From Propionibacteriaceae bacterium (lineage in GTDB: Bacteria; Actinomycetota; Actinomycetes; Propionibacteriales; Propionibacteriaceae), in the NCBI GenBank assembly GCA_031271975.1, contig JAISUR010000016.1, positions 62,001 through 126,000 on the forward strand: a stretch of DNA of 64,000 nt. Reading direction: 5' to 3'. The notes beneath the pieces are model-generated. The model had not been told where the DNA came from and did not search any database. It saw only the letters and a list, made by a program, of their open reading frames with translations. Shown here piece after piece: positions 18,872 through 28,582 of the stretch; the first letter of the stretch is position 1, and each line of letters opens with the position of its first letter. Made by a program: the position numbers and the translations under genes.

Positions 18872-19870
18872 ATGAAGAATCGCAGTTTGAAGGTTTGGGC
18901 CGCCGTGCCCGTCGCGGCACTCGCAGCGTTGCTCATGGTCGGTTGCTCGGCGAGCACCAGCGCCGGGACGCGAGACCAAGCGCCCGCAGCGGGCGCCGGT
19001 GTACCCGAATACGCTCCCGCAGATGGCTCCGACACGACAACGCGGCAGATCGCGCGGACCGCGAGCATCGACGTCCGGGTCGACGACATCGCCGCCGCCA
19101 CCAGCCAACTGCGCGCCATCGCGGCCGCTTCCGATGGGCTGATCACGGCTGAGGACATCCGGCTGCCTTCGGACGAGCAGTCGTCGGGTTACGCGACCGT
19201 CGTGGTTTCCGTATCCGCCGACAAACTCGACGCGACACTGGCCAAGCTCGCCGAGCTTGGGGTCGTGCAGTCGCAGAACATCAACGCGACCGACGTCACC
19301 GACCAAGTTGTCGACGTCGATTCGCGCGTCAAGACGATGCGCGAATCCATCGCCCGGCTGCAAGACCTGATCGCGCAAAGCGGATCCGTTACGGAGATCG
19401 CCGCAGTCGAACGCGAACTCACCGAGCGCCAGACCGAGCTGGAAGTCCTGCTGGCACAGCAGGCGCAACTCGGCCAACGTGTGGCCCAAGCTCCGATCAC
19501 GGTGACCTTGTGGACCAAGGCGTCTAACCGCCCGCCCGAGTCTGAGACCGGCTTCCTTGTCGGCTTGGCGGCCGGCTGGGAAACGCTCACCTCGCTCGGC
19601 GTGATCCTGTTGACGGCCCTCGGCGCCATGCTGCCCTTCTTGGGAGTGGCCGCCGTGATCGGCGTTCCGCTCTTCTTCTGGCGCCGCGCGTGGCGCAAGA
19701 AGCACCCCAAGCAGCCGAAGATGGCGCCGCCGCAGTACTACTTGCCACAAACCCCGCCGGCGCCGCAACCGCGTCCCGCCGCCCCAGCTCCCGCTCCGCA
19801 AGCGGCCCCGGCCAAGCCAACGGCGCCGCAGCAGCCCGACTCGCAGGTGTCGCCGACCGCGAAGGAATAG
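18872..19870 (+). CDS. DUF4349 membrane lipoprotein
   Basis: A 332-residue protein with a lipoprotein signal ending LLMVGC (Cys25). The DUF4349 region (about 50-265) has RTASIDVRVDDIAAATSQLRAIAAASDGLI, a long helical stretch with likely coiled coil (DSRVKTMRESIARLQDLIAQSGSVTEIAAVERELTERQTELEVL), and one membrane helix (about 235-260). A proline/alanine-rich cytoplasmic tail follows. It is transcribed divergently from the MFS-CBS gene and lies 43 bases before glyA. Function unknown. Confidence 0.88.
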   Translation: MKNRSLKVWAAVPVAALAALLMVGCSASTSAGTRDQAPAAGAGVPEYAPADGSDTTTRQIARTASIDVRVDDIAAATSQLRAIAAASDGLITAEDIRLPSDEQSSGYATVVVSVSADKLDATLAKLAELGVVQSQNINATDVTDQVVDVDSRVKTMRESIARLQDLIAQSGSVTEIAAVERELTERQTELEVLLAQQAQLGQRVAQAPITVTLWTKASNRPPESETGFLVGLAAGWETLTSLGVILLTALGAMLPFLGVAAVIGVPLFFWRRAWRKKHPKQPKMAPPQYYLPQTPPAPQPRPAAPAPAPQAAPAKPTAPQQPDSQVSPTAKE

Positions 19871-19913
19871 GAGCCGGTAAGCTTTCCTCGCGTCCATACC
19901 AGAGGAGACACAA

Positions 19914-21341
19914 GTGAACGACGCCTGGTCAGCTATCTACTCGCAAGCCCTAGCCCTCATCGAGCAGGTCGAACCCCGCGTGGCCGCGGCCACCCGGCAG
20001 GAACTCGCCGATCAACGGGCGTCGTTGAAGCTAATCGCTTCGGAGAACTACGCCTCGCCGGCCGTGCTGGCGACGATGGGCACCTGGTTCTCCGACAAAT
20101 ACGCCGAGGGCACCGTCGGACACCGCTTCTACGCCGGCTGCCAGAACGTCGACACGGTTGAAGCCGCTGCCGCTGAACACGCGCGGGAGCTTTTCGGCGC
20201 CGAATACGCCTACGCCCAGCCGCATTCGGGAATCGATGCCAACCTCGTCGCGTACTGGTCGATTCTCGCCCACCGCGTCGAATCCCCCACGTTGGAACGC
20301 CTCGGCGCGAAGACTGTCAACGACCTGTCGGAAGGCGACTGGGAAGACTTGCGGCACACCTTCGCCGAGCAGCGCGTGATGGGAATGAGCCTCGATGTGG
20401 GCGGCCACTTGACGCACGGATTCAGGCCCAACATCTCCGGCAAGATGTTCCGCCAGCGCTCCTACGGCACCGATCCGATCACGCAATTGATCGACTACGA
20501 CACCCTGCGGGCCCAGGCCAAGGAGTTCAAGCCGCTGATCATCGTCGCGGGCTACTCCGCGTATCCGCGCCGGATCAACTTCGCCAAGATGCGGGAAATC
20601 GCCGACGAGGTGGGCGCGACGCTGTTCGTCGACATGGCGCACTTCGCCGGCTTGGTCGCGGGGAAGGTCTTCACCGGCGACGAGAATCCGGTTCCCCACG
20701 CGCACATCGTCGCCACCACCACGCACAAGTCGTTGCGCGGGCCGCGCGGCGGGCTGGTGCTGGCCACCAAAGAGTATGCGGCCGATGTCGACCGCGGGTG
20801 CCCGATGGTGCTGGGCGGGCCGCTCTCACACGTCATGGCCGCCAAGGCCGTCGCCCTGGCCGAGGCTCGCCAGCCGTCCTTCCAGACGTATGCGCAGAAC
20901 GTCGCTGACAACGCCAAAGTCCTCGCGGAAGGCTTGGCCAAGCGCGGCGTGAAGCTGGTGACCGGCGGCACGGACAACCACATCGTCCTGCTCGACGTCT
21001 CGACGTTCGGCATCACCGGGCGCCAGGCGGAGTTCGCGCTGCTCGATTCCGGCATCGTCACGAACCGCAACTCCATCCCGAACGACCCGAACGGCGCCTG
21101 GTACACCTCCGGCGTCCGCATCGGCACCCCGGCGCTCACCACGCGCGGTTTCGGGCCCGCCGAATTCGACAAGGTCGCCGAGCTGATCCACGGGGTGCTG
21201 GCGGGCACGGTGCCCGCGTCAGCGCCCAACGGCCCGTCCAAAGCCAAGTACGTGTTGGCCGACGGCCTGGCAGCGCGCACCAAGGCCGCCGCCGCCGAGT
21301 TGCTGGACGCGCACCCGCTGTACCCGGGGCTCCAGCTGTAG
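19914..21341 (+). CDS. glyA: Serine hydroxymethyltransferase
   Basis: A 475-residue PLP enzyme that converts serine and tetrahydrofolate to glycine and 5,10-methylene-THF. The start is GTG behind GAGGAGA. Family marks are [39 protein letters not shown]-type [17 protein letters not shown], and the PLP-lysine segment [15 protein letters not shown]. It is about 50 residues longer than the common bacterial form because of an insert at about 120-170 ([33 protein letters not shown]), seen in the long-form SHMT subgroup. It is followed by a REP-like hairpin. Confidence 0.96.
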   Translation: MNDAWSAIYSQALALIEQVEPRVAAATRQELADQRASLKLIASENYASPAVLATMGTWFSDKYAEGTVGHRFYAGCQNVDTVEAAAAEHARELFGAEYAYAQPHSGIDANLVAYWSILAHRVESPTLERLGAKTVNDLSEGDWEDLRHTFAEQRVMGMSLDVGGHLTHGFRPNISGKMFRQRSYGTDPITQLIDYDTLRAQAKEFKPLIIVAGYSAYPRRINFAKMREIADEVGATLFVDMAHFAGLVAGKVFTGDENPVPHAHIVATTTHKSLRGPRGGLVLATKEYAADVDRGCPMVLGGPLSHVMAAKAVALAEARQPSFQTYAQNVADNAKVLAEGLAKRGVKLVTGGTDNHIVLLDVSTFGITGRQAEFALLDSGIVTNRNSIPNDPNGAWYTSGVRIGTPALTTRGFGPAEFDKVAELIHGVLAGTVPASAPNGPSKAKYVLADGLAARTKAAAAELLDAHPLYPGLQL

Positions 21342-21387
21342 CAGCGCATGCTCCTGGGTGGCGGAATGACGAGAGCTTCGTTCCGTC

Positions 21388-21408
21388 ATCCCGGACTAGT
21401 TCCGGGAT
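21388..21408. repeat. REP-like hairpin, convergent gap glyA/DUF2207
   Basis: A perfect ATCCCGGA-N5-TCCGGGAT palindrome with CTAGT as spacer, one of a dispersed family in this window. It is followed by a second short palindrome TCCGGACGAAGTCCGG-like (about 21410-21425). It lies between two convergent genes and may act as a bidirectional terminator or mRNA end-protector. Confidence 0.85.
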
Positions 21409-21468
21409 CTCCGGACGAAGTCCGGTCCTCATCGCTTCCGTTGGGCATTTGACGCCTTCCGCGCACGG

Positions 21469-23145
21469 CTACCGCGTGAAGAGCGTCCCTTGCACGGTCG
21501 TCACGAAGTTGCGCAGGGATGCTGGGAGGTGGCGCAATTGCCAGCCCGCCGGGGCGTGGTACCAATAGACCTCGGTCGGATCCTCGGCTTCGTCGAAGTC
21601 CAAGGCGGCCAAGGCGTCCAGCCAGCGTTCCCAGCCGCCCAGCACCACGGCGTAAGGCAGGATCGCGGAAACCTGCTCGATCTCCTGGTCCGCTGGAAGC
21701 TGGTCGGTGGGTTGGGATTCGAGGGTGGCGGCGAGCAGTCGCAGGCCCCAGAGCACACCGGTGCCCTTGGCTGTACGGGCGGGCATCTCTTGGGCGACGA
21801 AGAGCACGCCGAGCGCCAAGACGACCAAGGCCAAGCCGGTCAGGCCGAACGTCGTCAAACAGGCCAGCAGGATCGTGGCCAGCACGGCCAAACCGATTGC
21901 GAACCAGCCCACGCGGCCCCAGACGTTGCGCGTGGAATCCGGACGCCGGGCGAACCAGTCGCGGGCCACCACCTCGTCGTATAGCTGCGATTGCACGGTG
22001 CCGACAACTGGGTGGATGTGCTCGACCAGGTCGGAGACCAGCACGGGCTCAGCTTCGGCGGGCGCGATGGCGTCCAGCAGGGTGCGCTCGTAGGGGCGCA
22101 GCGATTCCACATCGGTGGAGATACGCGTGAACGACCAATCGGTGGGCGAATGCGGCGTCTCCCGCGGCAACTCCTCAATGCGGACGTGCCCGCGCGCGGC
22201 CAGATCCAGCAGCGTGGCTGTGATGTCGATCGGGTCCACGCGTTCGTCCAGCACCGTTCCGACCAGGCCCGGACGCGCATTATCCAGGACGCGGAATTCG
22301 GTTCGGCCTTCAGCCACCGGGTGAAACTCGGCCACGCGGATGCCGCCTTCGCTGCTGGCGTCGCTGCCGTGGCTGCGGTGCGCCAACCACAGCGCTCCCG
22401 CGCCCAACACCAAGACGCCTATGGCCACGCCGAGTTGCAGCGGTTCGACGGAGAACGCCCGCTCGAACATCCAATGCTCGGCAATCACCTGGTTGACGGC
22501 GACGTTCTTGGCGGGGAAACGCAAGGTGGCGCGGACCACTTCGCCGGCAAGCACGCCCTCGTCGTGGAACTTGGGCACCGGGCAATCGGACGTGCCGCCA
22601 CAGTAATACGTGCACGAGCCTGGCGAATCCGGGTGACCCGCTTCGCAGTCGATGGATGTGAACTGGCCCGGCACGTCGACGTCCGCCTCGACGATGTCAA
22701 TGGGCAGGGCGATGCCCTGGACGAAATCCCAGCTGACCACCGTCGCGCCGTCAGCCGCGCGAGTGGCGGCGCCCAGCACGGTGTAGGAGAACTCGCGGGC
22801 GTTGTCATCCAAGGGTTGGTCCAACGTGACCGTCAGGGTTTCGCCGTCCGACGCCACCTGCAGAGGCTCGGTCGGCTCGGATTCGCCCGGCACGGTCACC
22901 TTGAAATCCGTCAACGTGTAGACGTAGTCGCGCCGGTCGGCGATCTCCTTCTTCAAGGCGAACGTCTGCTGCACCGGGCCGGTGATCTGGGTGCGGATGT
23001 AGACTCGCACGTTCATCGAGCCATCCTCGTTGACGGCGGCCGTCACCAAGTACTCGTCCAGCATGTCCTCGGCCATCGCCCGCGGGCAGGCGAAGCAGAG
23101 CGCGGCAACCAGGATCAGCCAGAAGGCGAAAAGGCGCGTCTTCAC
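21469..23145 (-). CDS. DUF2207-family membrane protein
   Basis: A 558-residue secreted/membrane protein of unknown role. A signal peptide (about 1-25, ending AMA) is followed by the DUF2207 domain (about 28-240: YLVTAAVNEDGSMNVRVYIRTQI.., FSYTVLGAATR, RATLRFPAKNV), a membrane helix (about 247-265), a winged-helix-like cytoplasmic region (ITATLLDLAARGHVRIEEL, about 318-400), then two further helices (about 420-460). The order matches DUF2207 proteins in other actinobacteria. Two extra Cys pairs (CTYYCGGTSDC) lie in the outer domain. Confidence 0.88.
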   Translation of the reverse strand: MKTRLFAFWLILVAALCFACPRAMAEDMLDEYLVTAAVNEDGSMNVRVYIRTQITGPVQQTFALKKEIADRRDYVYTLTDFKVTVPGESEPTEPLQVASDGETLTVTLDQPLDDNAREFSYTVLGAATRAADGATVVSWDFVQGIALPIDIVEADVDVPGQFTSIDCEAGHPDSPGSCTYYCGGTSDCPVPKFHDEGVLAGEVVRATLRFPAKNVAVNQVIAEHWMFERAFSVEPLQLGVAIGVLVLGAGALWLAHRSHGSDASSEGGIRVAEFHPVAEGRTEFRVLDNARPGLVGTVLDERVDPIDITATLLDLAARGHVRIEELPRETPHSPTDWSFTRISTDVESLRPYERTLLDAIAPAEAEPVLVSDLVEHIHPVVGTVQSQLYDEVVARDWFARRPDSTRNVWGRVGWFAIGLAVLATILLACLTTFGLTGLALVVLALGVLFVAQEMPARTAKGTGVLWGLRLLAATLESQPTDQLPADQEIEQVSAILPYAVVLGGWERWLDALAALDFDEAEDPTEVYWYHAPAGWQLRHLPASLRNFVTTVQGTLFTR

Positions 23146-23204
23146 ATTCGACTCCGTTTCTCGTCCGCGACCAGCTTAGTGGCAACCGGGGTGGCAATGG
23201 GCGG

Positions 23205-23210
23205 TACCCT
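23205..23210 (+). promoter_or_regulatory. Candidate -10 box (TACCCT) for a leaderless peptidase gene
   Basis: TACCCT ends seven bases before the GTG at 23218 and there is no ribosome site. This supports GTG rather than the in-frame ATG at 23197. Confidence 0.4.
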
Positions 23211-23217
23211 TGGTGGC

Positions 23218-24555
23218 GTGACGCAACAATGGCCTTCGCGGCAGCAGTGGGGCGCGACCCCGCCTGGCCAATGGCGTCCGCAGCAGACTTGGCAGCAGAC
23301 CGCGACGCCGTGGCAGCAACCGCAGTACCAACAGCCGCAGCAGTCTCAGCCAGCCCAGGCCTACCAGCAGTCTCAGCCAGCCCAGACCTACCAGCAGGCT
23401 CAGCCAGGCCAGGCCTACCAGCCAGGGCAACTCCCGCAGCCAACCGCCTACCAGCCGCAGGCCTATCAGCAGCCGCAGTATCAGCAGCCCGCCTACCAGC
23501 CGTATCAGCCGTACCAGCCCACTGGCTACTCGCCGGTGCAGCCGAACTGGCAGCCGCCGACGTATCGGCCCCCCGCGGTCAGGAAACACACTGCGCGCTC
23601 GATTTTCATCGCCCTGATCGGCCTTGTCCTGGTGGGCGCGTTCGCCGTCTCGCTCATGAACTACCTGTCCGGCCGGTCGCGCACCACAGGTAACGACCCG
23701 CTGCCCACTTGGTCCACGAGCGCGCCGGATCCGGATCCGACCAGTTCGACCAGCACACCGGGCAACGTGGACGTGCCCGAGCCCGACCGCAACCCGCCGG
23801 ACCTGCCCGAACCAGAGACGTACTCGGAAGCAACCAAGCTGATGCAGGATAACGCGCTGTACGGCCAGGTGACCGTGCCCACACAGTGCGTGGTGGACGA
23901 CATCGACATCACCACGGCGTCCAAGTCCGAGTTGGAGCGGCATCTGAACGAGCTGACGGCGTGCCTGTGGATGGTGTGGAACGCGCCGGTCACGAATGCC
24001 GGCTACGAGCTGCCGCGGCCGCCGGTGACGGTCTACACCAGCTCTGTGACTACGGGTTGTGGCCGCATCGAAGACCTGAACGCCGTCTATTGCTCAGCGG
24101 ATCAGCGCGTCTATTATGCGCGCGACATTTACGAGATCATCCCCAAGTCGCTGCGCACCTCGCCCTTCATCGCGGACACCATCATCGCGCACGAGTTCGG
24201 CCACGCGGTGCAGGCCCGTACCGGCATCCTGATTTCGGTGCACGCTTGGGAGGAGCGCAAGTCCACGAAGAACTCCGAGGCGGAGGAATACTCCCGGCGC
24301 ACGGAAATGCAGGCGGACTGTTTCGCGGGCGCATTCGCTCAGGCTGTCGCGCAAGCCAACTCCCTGGACGACAGCGAACTGGCCGCCTTGGCCGAATTGA
24401 TCTACAACCTCGGCGACGATGTGCTGTCCGGGGAGGATTTGGTGGCCGACCACGGCTCCGGTGAGGCCCGTTCGAGGTGGTTCAACGCCGGATTGGCGGA
24501 CAGTTCGGTCGGCGCCTGCAACACCTACACCGCGGATTCTGCCGCCGTGCGGTAA
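23218..24555 (+). CDS. Neutral zinc metallopeptidase (YpfJ-like) with Q/P-rich N-terminus
   Basis: A 445-residue predicted membrane-bound peptidase. Residues about 1-120 are a low-complexity Gln/Pro/Tyr region with repeated QPAQAYQQSQ-type units. A membrane helix (about 130-150) and a Ser/Pro linker follow. The peptidase domain (about 210-440) has the zinc motif HEFGH in IIAHEFGHAVQARTG and the downstream glutamate region RRTEMQADCFAGAFA, as in the putative neutral zinc metallopeptidase family. The Q/P-rich cytoplasmic head is like those of other actinobacterial membrane proteins and may mediate protein contacts. The open frame upstream to 21991 is antisense to DUF2207 and is not real. Confidence 0.88.
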   Translation: MTQQWPSRQQWGATPPGQWRPQQTWQQTATPWQQPQYQQPQQSQPAQAYQQSQPAQTYQQAQPGQAYQPGQLPQPTAYQPQAYQQPQYQQPAYQPYQPYQPTGYSPVQPNWQPPTYRPPAVRKHTARSIFIALIGLVLVGAFAVSLMNYLSGRSRTTGNDPLPTWSTSAPDPDPTSSTSTPGNVDVPEPDRNPPDLPEPETYSEATKLMQDNALYGQVTVPTQCVVDDIDITTASKSELERHLNELTACLWMVWNAPVTNAGYELPRPPVTVYTSSVTTGCGRIEDLNAVYCSADQRVYYARDIYEIIPKSLRTSPFIADTIIAHEFGHAVQARTGILISVHAWEERKSTKNSEAEEYSRRTEMQADCFAGAFAQAVAQANSLDDSELAALAELIYNLGDDVLSGEDLVADHGSGEARSRWFNAGLADSSVGACNTYTADSAAVR

Positions 24556-24561
24556 GGATTG

Positions 24562-25038
24562 TCAGTACGGGCGCTGCAGCAGCGCGGTGGCGATCGCGGC
24601 TACTCCCAAGCCTTGGCCGGTCAGTCCCAAGCCGTCCGTCGTGGTCGCGCTGACACTCACCGGAGCGTCCAGCACGCCGCTCAACACCGCCTCTGCCTCG
24701 GCCCGGCGCGGCGCTATGATCGGCCGGTTGCCGATCACCTGCACTGCCACGTTGACCACCTCATAGCCAGTTTGCGTGACCAGCCGCAGCGTTTCCGAGA
24801 GAAACTGCACGCCGTGGGCGTCGGCCCAATCGGCGTCGCACGTGCCGAAGTTGGATCCAATGTCGCCCAGCCCGGCGGCCGACAGCAACGCGTCGCAGAT
24901 CGCATGCGCGGCCACATCGCCGTCGGAGTGGCCGACCAAACCGGCGGGTTCGCCGGGAAACTCCACCCCGGCCACCCACATGGGCACACCTTCTCGCAGT
25001 TGGTGCACGTCGGTGCCGATGCCGATTCGCAGACTCAT
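24562..25038 (-). CDS. ispF: 2-C-methyl-D-erythritol 2,4-cyclodiphosphate synthase
   Basis: A 158-residue enzyme of the MEP isoprenoid pathway. It has the metal ligands in GIGTDVHQL (Asp8, His10) and the substrate loop [16 protein letters not shown], plus the C-terminal [22 protein letters not shown] typical of IspF. The ATG overlaps the IspD stop by four bases (ATGA). It is the last gene of the carD-ispD-ispF unit. Confidence 0.97.
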   Translation of the reverse strand: MSLRIGIGTDVHQLREGVPMWVAGVEFPGEPAGLVGHSDGDVAAHAICDALLSAAGLGDIGSNFGTCDADWADAHGVQFLSETLRLVTQTGYEVVNVAVQVIGNRPIIAPRRAEAEAVLSGVLDAPVSVSATTTDGLGLTGQGLGVAAIATALLQRPY

Positions 25039-25691
25039 GTTTCCTCCTTCGCCAAAACCTCCGCCAGCGCCAGGTCCAGCGGGTCGGTGATCTTGAACGC
25101 GCGCCGGTCACCTTCGACCAGGGCGATCTGGTGGCCCAGCAGTTCCACGGCGGCGGCGTCGTCGGTCACCGGCTGGCTGAGCGCCTGATGCGCGGCGGCG
25201 AGCACGGCGGTCGCAAAGCCCTGCGGGGTCTGCACGACGCGGTAGTCGTCCCTGTCGACTACATGAGAAGCGCCGCTTTGCACCCTGCGGATGCTGTCCA
25301 CCAGGGAGATCACCGGAACAACACCGACGGCGCCCGCCCGCAACGCCTGAACCACCCGCTCGACGACTTCCGGGGGCACCAGCGCCCGGGCCGCGTCGTG
25401 CACGAGCACGAGATCGGACTTCACCAGCGCCAGGCCCTTGGCGACGGAATCTTGCCGAGAAGCGCCGCCGGCACAGAAATCGACGGGTATGGGCGCGGTG
25501 GCGAGGGCTGCGCGGAAATCTGCTTCGGCGCCACCTGGGTGGACCACGGTCGCCCGCGTAACGCCGCCGCGCGCCAACGCCGCTACGGAGCGGGAAACAA
25601 GCGGGCGCCCACCGACGGTTCGCAGGGCTTTCGGGATGCCCGCGCCCAGGCGTACTCCGGCGCCTGCTGCGACGACGATGGCATGGACCAT
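25035..25691 (-). CDS. ispD: 2-C-methyl-D-erythritol 4-phosphate cytidylyltransferase
   Basis: A 218-residue nucleotidyltransferase that makes CDP-ME from MEP and CTP. The N-terminal CTP loop is [30 protein letters not shown]; the second signature is [20 protein letters not shown], with the catalytic-site segment [17 protein letters not shown]. It follows carD by 69 bases and overlaps ispF. The order carD-ispD-ispF is widely conserved in actinobacteria. Confidence 0.97.
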   Translation of the reverse strand: MVHAIVVAAGAGVRLGAGIPKALRTVGGRPLVSRSVAALARGGVTRATVVHPGGAEADFRAALATAPIPVDFCAGGASRQDSVAKGLALVKSDLVLVHDAARALVPPEVVERVVQALRAGAVGVVPVISLVDSIRRVQSGASHVVDRDDYRVVQTPQGFATAVLAAAHQALSQPVTDDAAAVELLGHQIALVEGDRRAFKITDPLDLALAEVLAKEET

Positions 25692-25760
25692 GGCCTTATG
25701 CTACTTCGAGCGCCGCCCAAGTCGAGTGGGGTTGGGGACTGTTGGGGAGAAAACGAGCGT

Positions 25761-26246
25761 CTAGCTGGCGAGGACTTCGTCGAGGAGCACCTCGGCGCGG
25801 TCTTCCTCCACCTTTTCGGCGAGCGCCAACTCGGAAACGAGGATCTGGCGGGCCTTCGCGAGCATCCGCTTCTCGCCCGCGGACAGCCCACGGTCGCGCT
25901 CGCGGCGCCACAGGTCGCGCACGACTTCGGCCACTTTCATCACGTTGCCAGAGTGCAGCTTTTCAAGATTCGCCTTGTAGCGGCGGGACCAGTTTGTCGG
26001 CTCTTCCGCGTATGGTGCGCGGAGCACGCCGAAAACGCGTTCCAAACCGTCAGCGTCAACCACGTCGCGCACGCCAACCAAGTCGAGGTTGTCGGCGGGG
26101 ACGCGGACGATCAGATCGGACTGCCCAACAATGCGTAGCACGAGATAAAGACGATCGACACCCTTGATCTTGCGGGTTTCAATTTCTTCGATGACGGCTG
26201 CTCCGTGATTGGGGTAGACCACTGTTTCACCAATTGTGAACGTCAT
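25761..26246 (-). CDS. carD: CarD-family transcription regulator
   Basis: A 161-residue RNA-polymerase-binding protein that stabilises open promoter complexes, notably at rRNA genes. The N-terminal Tudor-like beta-subunit-binding domain (about 1-60) starts [21 protein letters not shown]; the C-terminal helical DNA-binding domain (about 65-161) contains [43 protein letters not shown] with the conserved Trp. GAAAGGGG precedes the ATG. Confidence 0.97.
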   Translation of the reverse strand: MTFTIGETVVYPNHGAAVIEEIETRKIKGVDRLYLVLRIVGQSDLIVRVPADNLDLVGVRDVVDADGLERVFGVLRAPYAEEPTNWSRRYKANLEKLHSGNVMKVAEVVRDLWRRERDRGLSAGEKRMLAKARQILVSELALAEKVEEDRAEVLLDEVLAS

Positions 26247-26332
26247 ACTGATAGGCCCCTTTCGCAGAAGACTATTGTATCACGTTCCGGGCAACCGATG
26301 TTTCGCGTTATGCCTTGTCAGAGCGGAGGAAA

Positions 26333-27082
26333 CTACTTCTTGCCCTGGTTCTTCACAGCCTCGATGGCCTCGGCTGCGGCCGCCGGATCGAGGTAGCGTC
26401 CGCCACGGGTTATGGGCTTCAACTCGTCGTCCAATTCGTACAGCAGCGGGATGCCGGTCGGTATGTTGAGCCCGGCGATGTCGGCGTCCGAAATGCCGTC
26501 CAAGTGCTTCACCAGAGCGCGCAGCGAGTTGCCGTGCGCGGCGACCATGACCAGCTTGCCGTCGTTCAAGTCCGGCACGATCGCGTCGTACCAATACGGC
26601 AGCATGCGGACCACCACGTCGGCGAGGCATTCCGTCAACGGGCGCAGTTCGGGCGGCAGGTTGGCGTAGCGCGGGTCGGCGAATTGGGAGAACTCATCGT
26701 CGGCGGCGATCGGATCCGGCGGGATGTCGTAGGAACGGCGCCACTGCATGAACTTCTCTTCGCCGTAAGCCTCCAGCGTCTGTGCCTTGTTCTTGCCTTG
26801 GAGGGCGCCGTAGTGGCGCTCGTTCAGCCTCCAGGAGCGCTTCACGGGAATCCAGTGCCGGTCGCATCCGTCGAGGGCGAGATACGCGGTGTGGATGGCC
26901 CGGCGCAGGACGGATGTGTGCACGACATCCGGCAGCAGGCCTTCGGCCCGCAACAACTCGGCGGCGCGCTTGCCCTCGCCGATGCCCTTCTCGTTGATGT
27001 CGACGTCCACCCAGCCGGTGAACAGGTTCTTCGCATTCCATTCGCTCTCGCCGTGGCGGAGCAGGATCAAAGTCGCAGTCAT
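26333..27082 (-). CDS. gpmA: 2,3-bisphosphoglycerate-dependent phosphoglycerate mutase
   Basis: A 249-residue glycolytic enzyme interconverting 3- and 2-phosphoglycerate. The phosphohistidine motif is [10 protein letters not shown], and [16 protein letters not shown] and [22 protein letters not shown] are the other active-site segments. Length matches the dPGM family exactly. It stands alone between carD and the LRR-SLH gene. Confidence 0.97.
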   Translation of the reverse strand: MTATLILLRHGESEWNAKNLFTGWVDVDINEKGIGEGKRAAELLRAEGLLPDVVHTSVLRRAIHTAYLALDGCDRHWIPVKRSWRLNERHYGALQGKNKAQTLEAYGEEKFMQWRRSYDIPPDPIAADDEFSQFADPRYANLPPELRPLTECLADVVVRMLPYWYDAIVPDLNDGKLVMVAAHGNSLRALVKHLDGISDADIAGLNIPTGIPLLYELDDELKPITRGGRYLDPAAAAEAIEAVKNQGKK

Positions 27083-27145
27083 GGCGATGATCCTACCGGC
27101 CCGGAGCCTTCCGGATGGGGCAGGATCAGCAAGTAGTCACTCGCT

Positions 27146-28414
27146 TCAGTAGCGCACCACGTCGACGGGCGGGAGCGCCGTCATGTAGCGGTACATGAAC
27201 GCCGCGAACTCATCGCGCAAGCACTCCCGCTCCGGGTGGTATTGCGCGTTCGGGCTGGTGATCCCTTTGGCCAGCATCCACTCGACGTCCCAGTTGAAGG
27301 TGTGGGTCTTGGGCACGTCGGTGAATGACGGCGTCGGCGGCATGGTGAAAGGCTGGTTGCCGAACAGGTAGATGTCGAGGCGGTGCAGGAACGCGGCGAG
27401 TTCGCCGCGGGTGGCGGTGTCGGACGGCTTGAACGTGGTCGGCGAACCCTTGCCAGACGTTATCCCAGTGGTCTTGAGCCATTCGATTTCGCTGTAGAAC
27501 ATGTGGGTCTTGGGCACGTCGGTGAACGACCCGGTCGCGGGCGCGGAGAACTGCGGGCGGCCGGCCAAACGGTACATGTAGGCCGCGATTTCGCCGCGGG
27601 TCAGGGTGCGGTCGGGATGGAACTCGTCGTTGGTCGCGCCGTGCGAAATGATGTTCCTTTCGGCCAGGTAGTTGATGGCCTCATAGAAGCGTTGCGTGGA
27701 CGGTACGTCGATGAACCAGCGCACCTGGCGCGTGGTCCGCGCTATGTACGAGTCCACCTCGTTTTGCCACATGGCGTCGACGGTCAGCATCACCCGCTGG
27801 CCGGCGTCGGCGGCCGTGGGCGTGTAGGTCGCCTCGGTGCCGACGACGTTGCCGCCGATCTCCCAGGTGTAGGCGTACTCCGCCTCTTCGTCGCAGTCGA
27901 AACCCGTGATCGACAGGGGTTGTCCGACGCGGATCGAGCCGGAAATGACCGGGTAGCCGGTGCAGAACTCTATGAAGCAGGCCATGATCGGATAATCGGA
28001 ATGGACGATCGTGGGTTTGCCATCCCAGAATCCCGGAGGCAAGCAGTCCCACGGATTACCCTCCAGGAACACTTCGCGTAACTGGGGGTTTTGGTCGAAC
28101 AGCCCAAGCGGCAGTGTCGTCAGCTGGTTGTATCTGAGATACACGTATTTCAGATTGTGCAGACCAGCGAAGGTGCCGAGTTCGAGTTGGGTCAACCGGT
28201 TGCCGTCCAGCCGCACTTCCTCCAAGTCCGACATCATGGACAACGATCCGGGAATGATGCTTTCAATCCCTCTGCCGGTCCAGTCCAGGATGGTGCAGTT
28301 GGGCTCGGGGCTGGTGCAGTAGACCTCGGCGTGCGCTTGCGGCGCCGCGGTGGCAAATGTGGTGATCGCCATGGCGCTGGCCAGCAGGATGGATCCGATT
28401 CGGGTGCGCTTCAT
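27146..28414 (-). CDS. Secreted leucine-rich-repeat protein with C-terminal SLH domains
   Basis: A 422-residue exported protein. A signal peptide (about 1-29, ending AHA) is followed by leucine-rich repeats (about 45-115: LEEVRLDGNRLTQLELGTFAGLHNLKYVYLRYNQLTTLPLGLF), a Cys-containing cap and an Ig-like region (about 150-225), and three S-layer-homology-type units (about 235-420) with the recurring FTDVPKTH and ITRGE-like turns (LTRGEIAAYMYRLAG, ATRGELAAFLHRL). SLH units usually anchor proteins to cell-wall polysaccharide, so this is probably a surface adhesin. TGAGGAG precedes the ATG. Confidence 0.88.
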   Translation of the reverse strand: MKRTRIGSILLASAMAITTFATAAPQAHAEVYCTSPEPNCTILDWTGRGIESIIPGSLSMMSDLEEVRLDGNRLTQLELGTFAGLHNLKYVYLRYNQLTTLPLGLFDQNPQLREVFLEGNPWDCLPPGFWDGKPTIVHSDYPIMACFIEFCTGYPVISGSIRVGQPLSITGFDCDEEAEYAYTWEIGGNVVGTEATYTPTAADAGQRVMLTVDAMWQNEVDSYIARTTRQVRWFIDVPSTQRFYEAINYLAERNIISHGATNDEFHPDRTLTRGEIAAYMYRLAGRPQFSAPATGSFTDVPKTHMFYSEIEWLKTTGITSGKGSPTTFKPSDTATRGELAAFLHRLDIYLFGNQPFTMPPTPSFTDVPKTHTFNWDVEWMLAKGITSPNAQYHPERECLRDEFAAFMYRYMTALPPVDVVRY

Positions 28415-28526
28415 CGCGACTCCTCAGCTCGGGGGGATGGCTGTGAAAAGCGTAGCGCTGCCAGGAGGCCCGCGGAAAGCCCCCAACGGCAGTCGGACTA
28501 CGGCTGTTGGCGCGGTCCAGAACCAC

Positions 28527-28561
28527 AAAGGCCCCACCGGGGTCGGTCCGGTGAGGCCTTT
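28527..28561. terminator. Hairpin terminator after the Ig-like protein gene
   Basis: A 14-position stem (AAAGGCC-CACCGG with CCGGTG-GGCCTTT, one mismatch) closes a short loop; the flanks end in T or A runs on both strands, so it could work in both directions. It lies 22 bases after the 171-codon-frame stop. Confidence 0.75.
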
Positions 28562-28582
28562 GCGGGTTGTTGTGGGATGGAG

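Noticed and set aside
21991-23217. Long plus-strand open frame running into the zinc peptidase gene
   Set aside because: It is antisense to the clear DUF2207 gene and has shadow composition. The peptidase starts at the GTG at 23218.
23281-23520. Repeated CAG/CCAG-rich DNA
   Set aside because: It is the coding sequence of the Gln/Pro-rich head of the zinc peptidase, not a separate repeat element.
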